DNA of 7,049 nucleotides. It comes from Trueperaceae bacterium (lineage in GTDB: Bacteria; Deinococcota; Deinococci; Deinococcales; Trueperaceae). Location of the stretch: the NCBI GenBank assembly GCA_007121175.1, contig SKMG01000419.1:1-7049 (forward strand), read 5' to 3'. The notes beneath the pieces were generated by a model. It had not been told where the DNA came from and made no database searches. It was given only the letters and a program-made list of their open reading frames with translations. The stretch's first letter is position 1; every line of letters begins with the position of its first letter. Made by a program: the position numbers and the translations under genes. Shown here in pieces: positions 1 to 6,151 of the stretch.

Positions 1-431
1 GCTGGATCGACACCTACCAGGCGCTCATCCTGCCCGCGGCCTTCAGCGCTTTCGGGACCTTCCTGCTGCGCCAGTACTTCCTGACCATCCCGGGTGAGCT
101 CGAGGACGCCGCCGTGGTCGACGGCGCGAGCCACTGGCAGATCTTCACCCGAGTCATCCTGCCGCTCTCGGGCCCGGCGCTCTCGGCGCTCGCGATCTTC
201 ACCTTCCTGTTCAACTGGAACTCGTTCCTGTATCCGTTGGTGGTGACCAACTCCGTATCGATGAGCACCCTCACCGTTGGGCTGAACACGCTGCAGGGCC
301 AGTACACCACCGCCTGGACGCTGTTGATGGCGGGCAGCGTGCTGGCGCTGCTGCCGGTGCTCACGGTGTTCCTGTTCGCGCAGCGCTACTTCATCAAGGG
401 CATCACCCTCACGGGCATCGGAGGACGCTAG
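1..431 (+). CDS. Sugar ABC transporter permease, MalG-like (CUT1 family), 5'-truncated
   Basis: Integral membrane subunit of a binding-protein-dependent carbohydrate importer. The reading frame is open at the left edge (first full codon at base 3), so only the last 142 residues are present. They contain the EAA loop that docks on the ATPase subunit: E34-D-A-A-x-x-D40-G-A, ending in I-L-P54. This is the classic signature of MalG-type permeases. Hydrophobic stretches at about residues 7-26, 57-80 and 105-127 fit the last membrane helices, and the end ([15 protein letters not shown]) is typical of the CUT1 C-terminus. The missing N-terminal part, the partner permease and the binding protein probably lie upstream. 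The stop at 429-431 abuts the next gene's ATG with no gap, so the permease and the glycoside hydrolase are co-transcribed. The transported sugar cannot be read from this fragment; the hydrolase suggests a glycoside or oligosaccharide (inference). Confidence 0.93.
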   Translation, partial: WIDTYQALILPAAFSAFGTFLLRQYFLTIPGELEDAAVVDGASHWQIFTRVILPLSGPALSALAIFTFLFNWNSFLYPLVVTNSVSMSTLTVGLNTLQGQYTTAWTLLMAGSVLALLPVLTVFLFAQRYFIKGITLTGIGGR

Positions 432-1745
432 ATGACCGTTGCTTCCCATAAGGCCGACGAGCACGCAGAGGAGCGGGAGCTCGCTCGCGAGCGCGCGCTC
501 GACGTCCTGCGCCGCTGCATGGCGCCACTGGGCTTCAAGGGCTCCGCATTCGAGGGCGGCTACCCGCAGGTGTGGGCCCGCGACGCTGGCATCAGCGCGC
601 TCGGGGCGCTGGTGACCGGAGATCCCGAGCTCTCAGTGTGCACCCGGGCCTCGCTCTCGACGCTGGGCGAGCACCAGACCGATCTCGGCATGATCCACCT
701 CAACGTCGACACCCGCACTGGCTCCGTCACCACTGAGAACGCCGGTGCGGTCGACGCGAACTTGTGGTTCATCGTGGCCCACGACGCCTATCGCCAGGCG
801 AGCGGCGACCTCGACTTCACGCGCGCGGCCTGGCCGCGTCTCGAGCGTGCGGCGCTGTGGCTGCGCTACCAGGACATGAACGCCTGCGGGCTACTCGAGG
901 TGCCTGAGGCGGCCGACTGGGCCGACCTCTACAGCGTGCGCTACAACGTCTTGTACGACAACGTTCTCTACGTCGGCGCGCTGCGGGCGCTGGCCAACAT
1001 GGCTGCGGCGCTCGGCGCGAACGGCGCCGAACACGAGGCGCGCGCCGACGACCTCGCGCGCAAGATCAACCTGCTCCTGTGGCTCGACCGGCCCTGGGAC
1101 CCGCACGCCTTCGCCGCGCAGCTCGAGGAGCTCAAGGCCCTGCGGCTGGAGTGGTACCTGCTCTACCAGAACACGGCCACCCTGACCGAAAAGCCCTACT
1201 ACCTCGCCTGGGCCGGTTTTCGCGAGTTCGGTCACACCTTCGACGCGTTCGGCAACGGACTCGCGATCCTGCTCGGCGTCGCCGACGAACCCAGGCGCGA
1301 GCGCATCCTGACGCACGCCCGCGCGGTGGGCGCCGACGACCCCTATCCGATCAAGGCCTTCTACCCGCCGATCTACCCGGGTGAGCGCGACTGGCGCGAG
1401 TACTACCGCAGCCGCGAGCTGAACCTGCCGTTCCAGTACCACAACGGTGGTATCTGGCCGTTCCTCGGAGGCTTCTACGTCGCCGCCCTGGTCCACGCCG
1501 GGCACATCGACCGCGCCGAGCGCCAGCTCTCGCTGCTGATCGAAGCCAATCGCCGCGGTCAGCACGGCGAGTGGGAGTTCAACGAGTGGCTCCACGGCCT
1601 CTCCGGCCGCCCGATGGGGCACCCGCAGCAGGCCTGGTCGGCGGCGCTGCTGCTGTACGCGCTCGACGCGGTCGAGCGCGGCGAGCCGGCGTTCTTCGGC
1701 GCTTGGCGCCGCCCGGCGATTGCGGCTGCTACGGTAGGGACATGA
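432..1745 (+). CDS. Cytoplasmic six-hairpin glycoside hydrolase, GH100 (neutral invertase)-like / amylo-alpha-1,6-glucosidase-like
   Basis: A 437-residue protein without a signal peptide, so probably acting in the cytoplasm on sugar brought in by the upstream ABC transporter. It belongs to the (alpha/alpha)6-barrel hydrolases. Several blocks resemble plant and cyanobacterial neutral invertases (GH100): VWARDAGISALGALVTGD (47-64) against the VRDFVPSALAFLL block; VDANLWFIVAHDAY (107-120) against VDSGLWWIILLRAY, making D108 the likely general acid; YHNGGIWPF (336-344) against YHNGGSWP; and FNEWLHG (383-389) against WPEYYDG, making E385 the likely second catalytic residue. DWADL (162-166) and the HNG-x-x-WP block also recall the debranching-enzyme C-domain, and such proteins are often named amylo-alpha-1,6-glucosidase. 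The substrate is therefore open: sucrose, another small alpha-glycoside or an alpha-1,6-branched oligosaccharide. The start is well supported: GGAGGA at 420-425, 6 nt before ATG, lies inside the permease's last codons. The 3' end overlaps the next gene by 4 nt. Fold and enzyme class are fairly secure; the named activity is not. Confidence 0.85.
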   Translation: MTVASHKADEHAEERELARERALDVLRRCMAPLGFKGSAFEGGYPQVWARDAGISALGALVTGDPELSVCTRASLSTLGEHQTDLGMIHLNVDTRTGSVTTENAGAVDANLWFIVAHDAYRQASGDLDFTRAAWPRLERAALWLRYQDMNACGLLEVPEAADWADLYSVRYNVLYDNVLYVGALRALANMAAALGANGAEHEARADDLARKINLLLWLDRPWDPHAFAAQLEELKALRLEWYLLYQNTATLTEKPYYLAWAGFREFGHTFDAFGNGLAILLGVADEPRRERILTHARAVGADDPYPIKAFYPPIYPGERDWREYYRSRELNLPFQYHNGGIWPFLGGFYVAALVHAGHIDRAERQLSLLIEANRRGQHGEWEFNEWLHGLSGRPMGHPQQAWSAALLLYALDAVERGEPAFFGAWRRPAIAAATVGT

Positions 1746-2224
1746 ACGACTGGTTGCCGCCGGACTTCGTCGGGCAGTACGTCGGCTCGAACGTGATCGC
1801 GATCGCGCTGCTGCTCGCGGCTTTTCGCTGGCCGCAGGTGGTTCGCTGGGCGTTCGTGGTCGTGTTCGCGGGTGGGGCAATCGCGAACGCCGTGATGGTC
1901 ACGCTCGACCCCCAACTCTATGTGGAGGGTTACGCGGCGCTCGCCTGGCCGCTCTACCGGGGGTTCATCGAGGGCACGTTTTCGCGCTTCCCGGTCCCGA
2001 TGGTGCTGGCGATCGCGGCTGGACAAGGGCTGGTGGCGCTGCTGCTCGCGCGTTCGCGGCGGCTCAGGTGGCTCGGCGTCGCGGGTGGCGTCGTGTTCCT
2101 GCTCGCCGTCGCGCCGCTGGGCGTCGGCTCGGGCTTTCCCGCCACCGTCGTCATGGCGCTGGCTCTGATCACTGCCGGGCGCCGGCTCACGTATCGGCCT
2201 CTGAGCGCCGCCGCGGCCCAGTGA
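1742..2224 (+). CDS. Small multi-pass membrane protein of unknown function
   Basis: A 160-residue protein I do not recognise. The frame is open further upstream (ATG at 1571), but that stretch lies inside the hydrolase gene. The ATG at 1742 overlaps the hydrolase stop as ATGA, and the protein starting there (MNDWLPPDF...) has a sensible membrane-protein layout. The local Shine-Dalgarno is weak and close (GGTAGGGA ending 1 nt before ATG), which fits translational coupling. Four to five hydrophobic segments are visible, at about residues 17-28, 33-54, 84-103, 110-128 and 133-146. A polar, aromatic loop (about 55-80, with DPQLY and WPLYRGF) and an arginine-rich turn (R104-R109, ARSRRLRW) separate them. 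No catalytic or metal-binding motif is evident. Its position at the end of the sugar operon suggests a link to carbohydrate uptake or use, but this is only context. It converges with the amidohydrolase gene. Confidence 0.8.
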   Translation: MNDWLPPDFVGQYVGSNVIAIALLLAAFRWPQVVRWAFVVVFAGGAIANAVMVTLDPQLYVEGYAALAWPLYRGFIEGTFSRFPVPMVLAIAAGQGLVALLLARSRRLRWLGVAGGVVFLLAVAPLGVGSGFPATVVMALALITAGRRLTYRPLSAAAAQ

Positions 2225-2345
2225 GGCCGACGGCAGCCCCGCCTGGCGCCTCCAGGCTCAGATTGGAGCCGACGCGAAGTTCGGCTGAGATCCATGCCGC
2301 AGCCTGCCTGTGGGGCTCAGGCCGATGTGCGGCCCACCGCTCGGC
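2225..2345. other. Convergent intergenic region with two small hairpins
   Basis: A 121-bp spacer between two converging genes, where transcripts from both sides should end. It holds two adjacent perfect inverted repeats: GCCTGG/CCAGGC (2241-2246 and 2252-2257, 5-nt loop) and AGCCGA/TCGGCT (2267-2272 and 2281-2286, 8-nt loop). Neither is followed by a T-run on either strand, so they are not textbook intrinsic terminators. An 11-bp direct repeat, GGCTCAGGCCG, occurs at 2314-2324 and again at 2343-2353; the second copy overlaps the amidohydrolase stop codon. I see no open frame worth calling here. Confidence 0.5.
2241..2286. terminator. Possible bidirectional transcription-termination hairpins
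   Basis: Two tandem stem-loops, with 6-bp stems and loops of 5 and 8 nt, lie 17-62 nt after the stop of the + strand membrane-protein gene and about 60-105 nt past the - strand amidohydrolase stop. The position between converging genes suits termination. The lack of any T-tract and the short stems make the call weak; in DNA this GC-rich, such repeats also arise by chance. Confidence 0.3.
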
Positions 2346-3545
2346 TCAGGCCGGCTCGGGCACGTCGCGCGAGCGCTCGAACGCGGCTTTCACCTCTGCG
2401 AGGAACGCCGCGTCGGTCAGTAGCTCGGCGGCCACGCCCGCCAGTACGCTGGCACCGTCGAGCACGGTCGCGTCGCCGCGCTCGGAGCGGGCTGCGATGG
2501 CGAAGGCGGCGGTGTGCGGCAGCGCCTCGTCGTCGATCGACAGCATGCCGTGCAGTCCGGGCACGGCTTGCGAGACGTTGCCCATGTCGGTCGACCCGGC
2601 CGGGCCGTAGGGTTCGTATGGCGTCACGGTGCGACCGCGGCGCGTGGCGTGACGCTCGAAGGCCGCTTCCAGCGGAGCGTTGGCGAGGATCTCGGCGTAG
2701 GGGTGCGAGGCGTTCGAGACGAGGACCGTGGTGCCGGTCATGAGTGCCGCTCCCTCGAACACGTCGCGTAGCCGTGGCACCAGCTCGCCGTGCAGGTGAC
2801 CCGCGTCGGCGGCGCGCGCCACGCAGGTCATGCTCGCCCGCTCGGGGATGATGTTCGCCGCGTCGCCGCCGTGGGTGATGATCGCGTGCATGCGGACATC
2901 ACTGCGCACGTGCTGGCGCATCGCATCGATGCCGGCGAGCGCGAGGCGCACGGCGTCGAGGGCGTTGCGTCCTAAGTGCGGTGCCATGGCGGCGTGCGCC
3001 GGGACGCCGGAGTAGGCCACCTCGTACTTCACGCTCGCCAGCGTGGCCATGCCGGCCTGGTCGACGCTGGCCGGGTGCAGCATCAGCGCGGCGTCGAGGC
3101 CGTCGAAGACGCCCGCCTCGAGCAGCACGATCTTGCCCCCACCACCCTCCTCGGCCGGCGTGCCGATGACCTGGAGCGTGCCACCGAGCTCCGGCATCAG
3201 CGGCGCGAGCGCGAAGCCCGCGCCAGCGCCCATGGTCGCGATGAGGTTGTGGCCGCAGGCGTGGCCGAGCCCTGGCAGGGCGTCGTACTCGCACAGGATC
3301 GCTACCTTCGGTCCCTCGCGAAGCCCTTCCAGGCGAGCGCGGAACGCCGTCGGCAGCCCCCCGACACCGCGCTCCACGGCGAAGCCCCGCTCGTCCAGCG
3401 CGTCGGCGAGCCAGCCGCTGGCCTGCACCTCCTGGAAGCGGATCTCGGGGTTGGCGTGGATGCGGTGGCTGAGCTCGAGCAGAACGTCGCGCTCGCGCTC
3501 TAAGGTCGCGTCGATGCGGTCGGTGAGGGCGGCGACGTTCGGCAT
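2346..3545 (-). CDS. M20D-type metallopeptidase / amidohydrolase (AbgB/PM20D2-like)
   Basis: A 399-residue di-metal amidohydrolase of the M20 peptidase family, full length for the M20D/AbgB-PM20D2 branch. It should cleave an amide or peptide bond in a small substrate such as an N-acyl amino acid, p-aminobenzoyl-glutamate-like compound or unusual dipeptide; the exact substrate is unknown. Visible motifs in order: HRIHANPEIRFQE (27-39); CEYDALPGLGHACGHN (85-100), with metal ligands C97 and H99; GTPAEEGGGGK (128-138), with catalytic/metal E132-E133; H157 in LMLHPAS; the lid/dimerisation domain starting near VKYEVAYSGVPAHAA (172-186); STDMGNVS (318-325); and H344 in LPHTAAF. The cysteine in ACGHN is typical of M20D enzymes. 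No signal peptide is seen, so it is probably cytoplasmic. The frame stays open upstream to 4430, but ATG at 3545 is preceded by AAGGAG with 6-nt spacing and matches the family's N-terminus. It lies 29 bp after the acetyltransferase gene and is probably co-transcribed with it. Confidence 0.93.
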   Translation of the reverse strand: MPNVAALTDRIDATLERERDVLLELSHRIHANPEIRFQEVQASGWLADALDERGFAVERGVGGLPTAFRARLEGLREGPKVAILCEYDALPGLGHACGHNLIATMGAGAGFALAPLMPELGGTLQVIGTPAEEGGGGKIVLLEAGVFDGLDAALMLHPASVDQAGMATLASVKYEVAYSGVPAHAAMAPHLGRNALDAVRLALAGIDAMRQHVRSDVRMHAIITHGGDAANIIPERASMTCVARAADAGHLHGELVPRLRDVFEGAALMTGTTVLVSNASHPYAEILANAPLEAAFERHATRRGRTVTPYEPYGPAGSTDMGNVSQAVPGLHGMLSIDDEALPHTAAFAIAARSERGDATVLDGASVLAGVAAELLTDAAFLAEVKAAFERSRDVPEPA

Positions 3546-3551
3546 GCTGTT

Positions 3552-3557
3552 CTCCTT
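3552..3557 (-). promoter_or_regulatory. Ribosome binding site AAGGAG of the M20 amidohydrolase
   Basis: A near-perfect Shine-Dalgarno 6 nt before ATG 3545. It fixes the start here and argues against a roughly 300-residue N-terminal extension: the same frame has no stop back to 4430, but that upstream part lies over the acetyltransferase gene and is a high-GC artefact. Confidence 0.85.
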
Positions 3558-3574
3558 CGCTGCGCTCGGGCGTC

Positions 3575-4333
3575 TCAACCGGAGCCCGAGCCGTCCGGCT
3601 CGGCGGTGGCGCGGGGGCCGGATGCGAGGCGCGGCTCGCGCCGCAAGACCCAGAGGTCCGGTAGGGGAGCGGACCCCGGGACGTGCGCCACGGTGTCGAA
3701 GCCGAAGCGCTGGTACATGGCGGTGTTGTCGGCCTCGGTGCTCTCGGTCCACGCCGCCAACCCCTCGCTGTCGCACCGCTCCAGCACGTGGTCGAGCAGT
3801 TGGCGCGCTACGCCTCGGCCGCGCTGGCCCGGATCGGTCCCGAGCAGCGCCAGGTACCAGACCTGCCCGCGCTGCGCCTCCCGGGCTGCCCTGGAGCGCT
3901 CCGAGCCGAAGCGCCGCAGCGTCGCGCGCGCCTGCCACAGCAGCGGCACGATGTGCCGCAGCGTGCGAAAGCTGCGGCCGCTGTCGACGAGCAGGGCTCG
4001 GATCAGCGCGCCGATCGCTGCGGCGGCGCTCACGCCCACGCCGGGCGGGTTCCAGACCGCCACGCCGGCGAGTTCGCCGTCCTGCTCGACCCCATAGGCC
4101 GCAGCGTGGCGCGTCGCGGTCCGCAGGCGCACCAGTGCCTGGAGCCTGGCGATACGCAGCCGTTCGGTTTCGTCGGGGACGAGTGCGACCTGGCTGGGGT
4201 CGTCGGCGAAGGCGCGCGCGAGCAGCGCGGCGGCGGCCTCGACGTCCTCGGAACCGAGCACTCGCGGGCGCCGCACCGGCTGCCGATCGCTGCTCTGCGG
4301 CCCTGGTCGCACCGTCGGGTCGTCGTTGGCCAT
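3575..4333 (-). CDS. GNAT-family N-acetyltransferase
   Basis: A 252-residue GCN5-related acetyltransferase, transferring acetyl from acetyl-CoA to an amine; the acceptor is unknown. The acetyl-CoA-binding motif A is clear: WYLALLGTDPGQRGRGVARQ (159-178), where Q170-R-G-R-G-V-A forms the pyrophosphate loop. It is followed by helix LLDHVLERC, strand AAWTEST (194-199) and motif B, NTAMYQRFGF (203-212), with the usual Tyr near the active site (Y207). The N-terminal half has an AAALLARAFADDP helix (34-46) and the GVAVWNPPG turn (90-98) common in bacterial GNATs of this type. It then has a longer helical stretch (about 103-142) before the core. Residues 1-22 and 233-252 look disordered (Pro/Ser/Gly/Arg-rich). 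ATG 4333 has AGGAG at 4340-4344, 6 nt upstream. It probably shares a message with the M20 amidohydrolase 29 bp downstream. Family secure; substrate not. Confidence 0.92.
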   Translation of the reverse strand: MANDDPTVRPGPQSSDRQPVRRPRVLGSEDVEAAAALLARAFADDPSQVALVPDETERLRIARLQALVRLRTATRHAAAYGVEQDGELAGVAVWNPPGVGVSAAAAIGALIRALLVDSGRSFRTLRHIVPLLWQARATLRRFGSERSRAAREAQRGQVWYLALLGTDPGQRGRGVARQLLDHVLERCDSEGLAAWTESTEADNTAMYQRFGFDTVAHVPGSAPLPDLWVLRREPRLASGPRATAEPDGSGSG

Positions 4334-4420
4334 GGGTCACTCCTGATCGCGCGGACCGGCCTGCGCTGGTCGGGACCACGAACGCCCCGGCGGCGTACGC
4401 GCTCCAGGGCGTCGCTCTTT

Positions 4421-4449
4421 CGTGTATCACGGGCGCTCATACCCGGCAA
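4421..4449 (-). promoter_or_regulatory. Candidate promoter for the acetyltransferase-amidohydrolase unit
   Basis: On the minus strand, TTGCCG (4444-4449) and TACACG (4421-4426) stand 17 bp apart, with TG-A directly before the -10 hexamer as in extended -10 promoters. Transcription would start near 4414, giving a leader of about 80 nt before ATG 4333. The hexamers match the sigma-70 consensus only partly (4 of 6 and 3 of 6), so this is a guess helped by the 193-bp gap to fetB. Confidence 0.25.
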
Positions 4450-4484
4450 GGGACTCGGGCTCGACAGCCGGGCCACCGCGGCAT

Positions 4485-4503
4485 GCCCGCGAGCGCCGCG
4501 GGC
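4485..4503 (-). terminator. GC-rich hairpin just downstream of fetB
   Basis: GCCCGCG (4485-4491) and CGCGGGC (4497-4503) form a perfect 7-bp, all-G/C stem with a 5-nt loop, 24-42 nt beyond the fetB stop. No T-tract follows on the minus strand. An alternative, overlapping stem pairs 4476-4482 with 4495-4501. An 11-bp direct repeat, GAGCGCCGCGG, at 4491-4501 and 4508-4518 overlaps the same spot. It may end the fetAB message or protect its 3' end; chance in very GC-rich DNA is also possible. Confidence 0.35.
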
Positions 4504-4526
4504 GGCCGAGCGCCGCGGATGCTCTA

Positions 4527-5333
4527 TCAGCGCCCCACGCTCTCGAGGCGCTCGGACCGCAGCCGGTGCTGCCGGTCGAAGAGCCGCGAGAACGCCAGCA
4601 TCACGACTCCGAAGGCGCCGAGCGCCGTGGCGGCGGCGATCATGAACATGATGACGATCTGGTAGCGCACGGCGTCGGCGGGCGCGGCTCCCGCCAGGAT
4701 CTGGCCGGTCATCATCCCCGGCAGGCTGACGATGCCCATCACCATCATCGCGTTGACGGTGGGGATCATCCCTACGCGCAGGGCGTCGACGATCAGGGCA
4801 TGGCCTGCCTCCCAACGCGTGGCGCCCAGCGTCAGCAGCAGCTCGGCCTGGGCACGCCGCTGCGCCACGCCCTCGGTGAACCGGTCGAGCGCCAGGGAGA
4901 TGCCATTGAGGACGTTGCCGAGCACCATGCCGAGCAGCGGGATCAGGTACTGCGCGTCGTACCAGGGGCGCACCCGTACGATGCCGACGAGCGCGAAGCC
5001 GGTGACGAGGAAGGCTGCGGAGAGCACCGACACCAGGCTGTCCCAGTACACGCCAGCGAAGCGCCGCTTGGTGCGCTGCACGGCCGAGACGCCCGCCAGG
5101 GCGCTCATCAGCAGCGCGATCGCCAGGATCGGTAGCGGCTCGTCGAGCGCGAACACCCACTCGAGCACCAGACCGATGAGCAGGAGCTGGACGGTCATGC
5201 GCACGCTGGCGATGAGCAAGGTCCGGGTCAGGCCCAGCCGGAGCCCGAGCGACAGCGCCAGGTTCACCGCGATCAGCGATGCTGCCAGCAGCAGCTGCGG
5301 CGGGCCGATCGGGAGGTAGGCGACGTCGTTCAT
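4527..5333 (-). CDS. fetB: FetB-like ABC permease (UPF0014), probable iron/metal exporter subunit
   Basis: A 268-residue polytopic membrane protein of the UPF0014/YbbM family. E. coli FetB pairs with FetA in iron export and peroxide tolerance, so the same role is inferred here. Family hallmarks are easy to see: R45-MTVQLLLIGLVLEWVF (45-61), Y129-LIPLLGMVLGNVLNG (129-144), EAELLLTLGAT-like AELLLTLGATRWEA (163-176), and the strongly conserved block MIPTVNAMMVMGIVSLPGMM (189-208) followed by TGQILAG (209-215) and AVRYQIVIMF (221-230). About seven hydrophobic segments fit the family (about 12-30, 37-61, 66-82, 100-119, 128-146, 185-205, 225-249). The frame is open back to 5435, but ATG 5333 overlaps the fetA stop as ATGA and gives the normal N-terminus, so the longer form is rejected. 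The Shine-Dalgarno is weak (a GGA about 6 nt upstream), consistent with translational coupling to fetA. Confidence 0.92.
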   Translation of the reverse strand: MNDVAYLPIGPPQLLLAASLIAVNLALSLGLRLGLTRTLLIASVRMTVQLLLIGLVLEWVFALDEPLPILAIALLMSALAGVSAVQRTKRRFAGVYWDSLVSVLSAAFLVTGFALVGIVRVRPWYDAQYLIPLLGMVLGNVLNGISLALDRFTEGVAQRRAQAELLLTLGATRWEAGHALIVDALRVGMIPTVNAMMVMGIVSLPGMMTGQILAGAAPADAVRYQIVIMFMIAAATALGAFGVVMLAFSRLFDRQHRLRSERLESVGR

Positions 5334-6010
5334 GCGTGTCCGGCGAGCGTGAGGCGCCGGTTCGCTACGCGCTCGAGCTGCGTCTGCTGGTGGCTGGTCC
5401 AGATCACCGCCCGCTCCGGTGCGCCGTTGAGCCATGCCGCGACGAGGTCCTCGAGGGCGACGGTGGCGGCCTCGTCGAGCGACGCGGTCGGCTCGTCGAG
5501 CAGCAGCACGCTCGGCTCGAGCAGCAGGACCCGTAGCACCGCGACGAGCTGCGCCTCACCGCCCGAGAGCCCCTCGGTGCGCTGGCGCAGGAACGATTCG
5601 CCTCTGCCGAGCTGCCCCAGCGCGCGGCGCGCGCTCCGCTCCGGGAACGGCGTCGACCGGTGCGCCGCGAGTCCGAAGGGGAGCTGCAGGTTGTCCTCCA
5701 CCGTCCCTTCGACCATGGCCGGCCGCTGCGGCAGGTACGCGACCTGGGTGCGGTAGCGCGGCATCGACCAGCTGCGCAGGCCTCGCCCCTGCAACTCGAT
5801 CTCGCCCTCGTCGAGCCCGTCGAGGCCCGCGAGGGCGCGCAGCAGCAGCGTCTTGCCCGAGCCGCTCGGTCCGGAGACGGCGAGGCGCTCGCCGGCTGCT
5901 AGCGCGAGGTCCAGACCGCGCCAGAGCCAACGTCCCGCCACCCGGCGCCCCAGGTTACGGGCGTCGAGCAGGAGGCCTGATGGCGGCAGCGGTCCGTGCC
6001 GGATTCCCAT
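5330..6010 (-). CDS. fetA: FetA-like ABC transporter ATP-binding protein
   Basis: A 226-residue single ABC ATPase that should power the FetB permease on the inner face of the membrane. All nucleotide-binding motifs are present: Walker A GPSGSGKT (47-54), Q-loop at Q95 (YLPQRP), signature LSGGE (148-152), Walker B VLLLDEP (168-174), D-loop SLD (177-179) and switch H207 (TSHQ). The signature continues EAQLVAVLR, as in YbbL/FetA-type subunits. Length and close pairing with a UPF0014 permease (4-nt ATGA overlap) support the FetA assignment over a generic ABC ATPase. ATG 6010 is the natural start: the ABC fold begins at about residue 12. There is no good Shine-Dalgarno before it, and a -10-like sequence lies only 8-10 nt upstream, suggesting a leaderless message. 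The gene is divergent from the V-ATPase subunit E gene. Export of iron is known for the E. coli homologue and is inferred here. Confidence 0.92.
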   Translation of the reverse strand: MGIRHGPLPPSGLLLDARNLGRRVAGRWLWRGLDLALAAGERLAVSGPSGSGKTLLLRALAGLDGLDEGEIELQGRGLRSWSMPRYRTQVAYLPQRPAMVEGTVEDNLQLPFGLAAHRSTPFPERSARRALGQLGRGESFLRQRTEGLSGGEAQLVAVLRVLLLEPSVLLLDEPTASLDEAATVALEDLVAAWLNGAPERAVIWTSHQQTQLERVANRRLTLAGHA

Positions 6011-6018
6011 CCGCGGCC

Positions 6019-6030
6019 AGGGTATATCAC
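6019..6030 (-). promoter_or_regulatory. Candidate extended -10 element for a leaderless fetA transcript
   Basis: The minus strand reads GTGATATACCCT, containing TGA-TATACC (extended -10, TATACC at 6021-6026) and also TACCCT (6019-6024), a TANNNT-type -10. Only 8-10 nt separate it from ATG 6010, so transcription would start at or within a few bases of the start codon. No convincing -35 sits 16-18 bp upstream, which extended -10 promoters can do without. The missing Shine-Dalgarno (GGCCGCGG before ATG) fits this reading. Confidence 0.35.
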
Positions 6031-6065
6031 CGCTGCAGTGAGCAAACGCTCCAGGGCACGGACGT

Positions 6066-6102
6066 TTGTTCCTTTACTCAGCCCAGTGGTATCTGGTGCA
6101 AT
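6066..6102 (+). promoter_or_regulatory. Candidate promoter(s) for the V-ATPase operon
   Basis: Two overlapping sigma-70-like arrangements fit. One is TTTACT (6073-6078), 18 bp, TGCAAT (6097-6102), each hexamer 4 of 6 to consensus. The other is TTGTTC (6066-6071), 18 bp, TATCTG (6090-6095), with TG-G directly before the -10. Either would give a leader of roughly 85-95 nt that includes the 6152-6174 hairpin. Support is by eye only. Confidence 0.25.
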
Positions 6103-6151
6103 GGTGTCACGTCCAGCGGCAGCCTTCGTGCTCGGCCGCGGGTACGTTCGC

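Noticed and set aside
1571..1741. Upstream ATG giving the small membrane protein a 57-residue N-terminal extension
   Set aside because: The extension is entirely inside the hydrolase coding region and is Arg/Ala/Pro-rich, while ATG 1742 forms a standard ATGA overlap.
891..1880. 329-residue open frame on the - strand opposite the glycoside hydrolase
   Set aside because: The + strand hydrolase has clear catalytic motifs over the same bases, while this frame gives Arg/Glu/Val-rich sequence without a domain.
3546..4430. In-frame extension of the M20 amidohydrolase to a 694-residue protein
   Set aside because: The extra stretch lies over the acetyltransferase gene in another frame, is Arg/Ala/Pro-rich with no motif, and the true start at 3545 has AAGGAG 6 nt upstream and matches the family N-terminus.
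3043..4665. 540-residue open frame on the + strand
   Set aside because: It is antisense to the M20, GNAT and fetB genes, has Arg/Ser/Pro-rich low-complexity translation and no domain; it is a by-product of scarce stop codons in high-GC DNA.
4030..5160. 376-residue open frame on the - strand
   Set aside because: It is a shifted frame across fetB, the spacer and the GNAT gene; its translation is Arg/Ala/Pro-rich and both real genes have family motifs in other frames.
5334..5435. 34-residue N-terminal extension of FetB
   Set aside because: It lies within fetA, is Arg/Ala-rich and hydrophilic, and ATG 5333 in the ATGA overlap gives the normal UPF0014 N-terminus.
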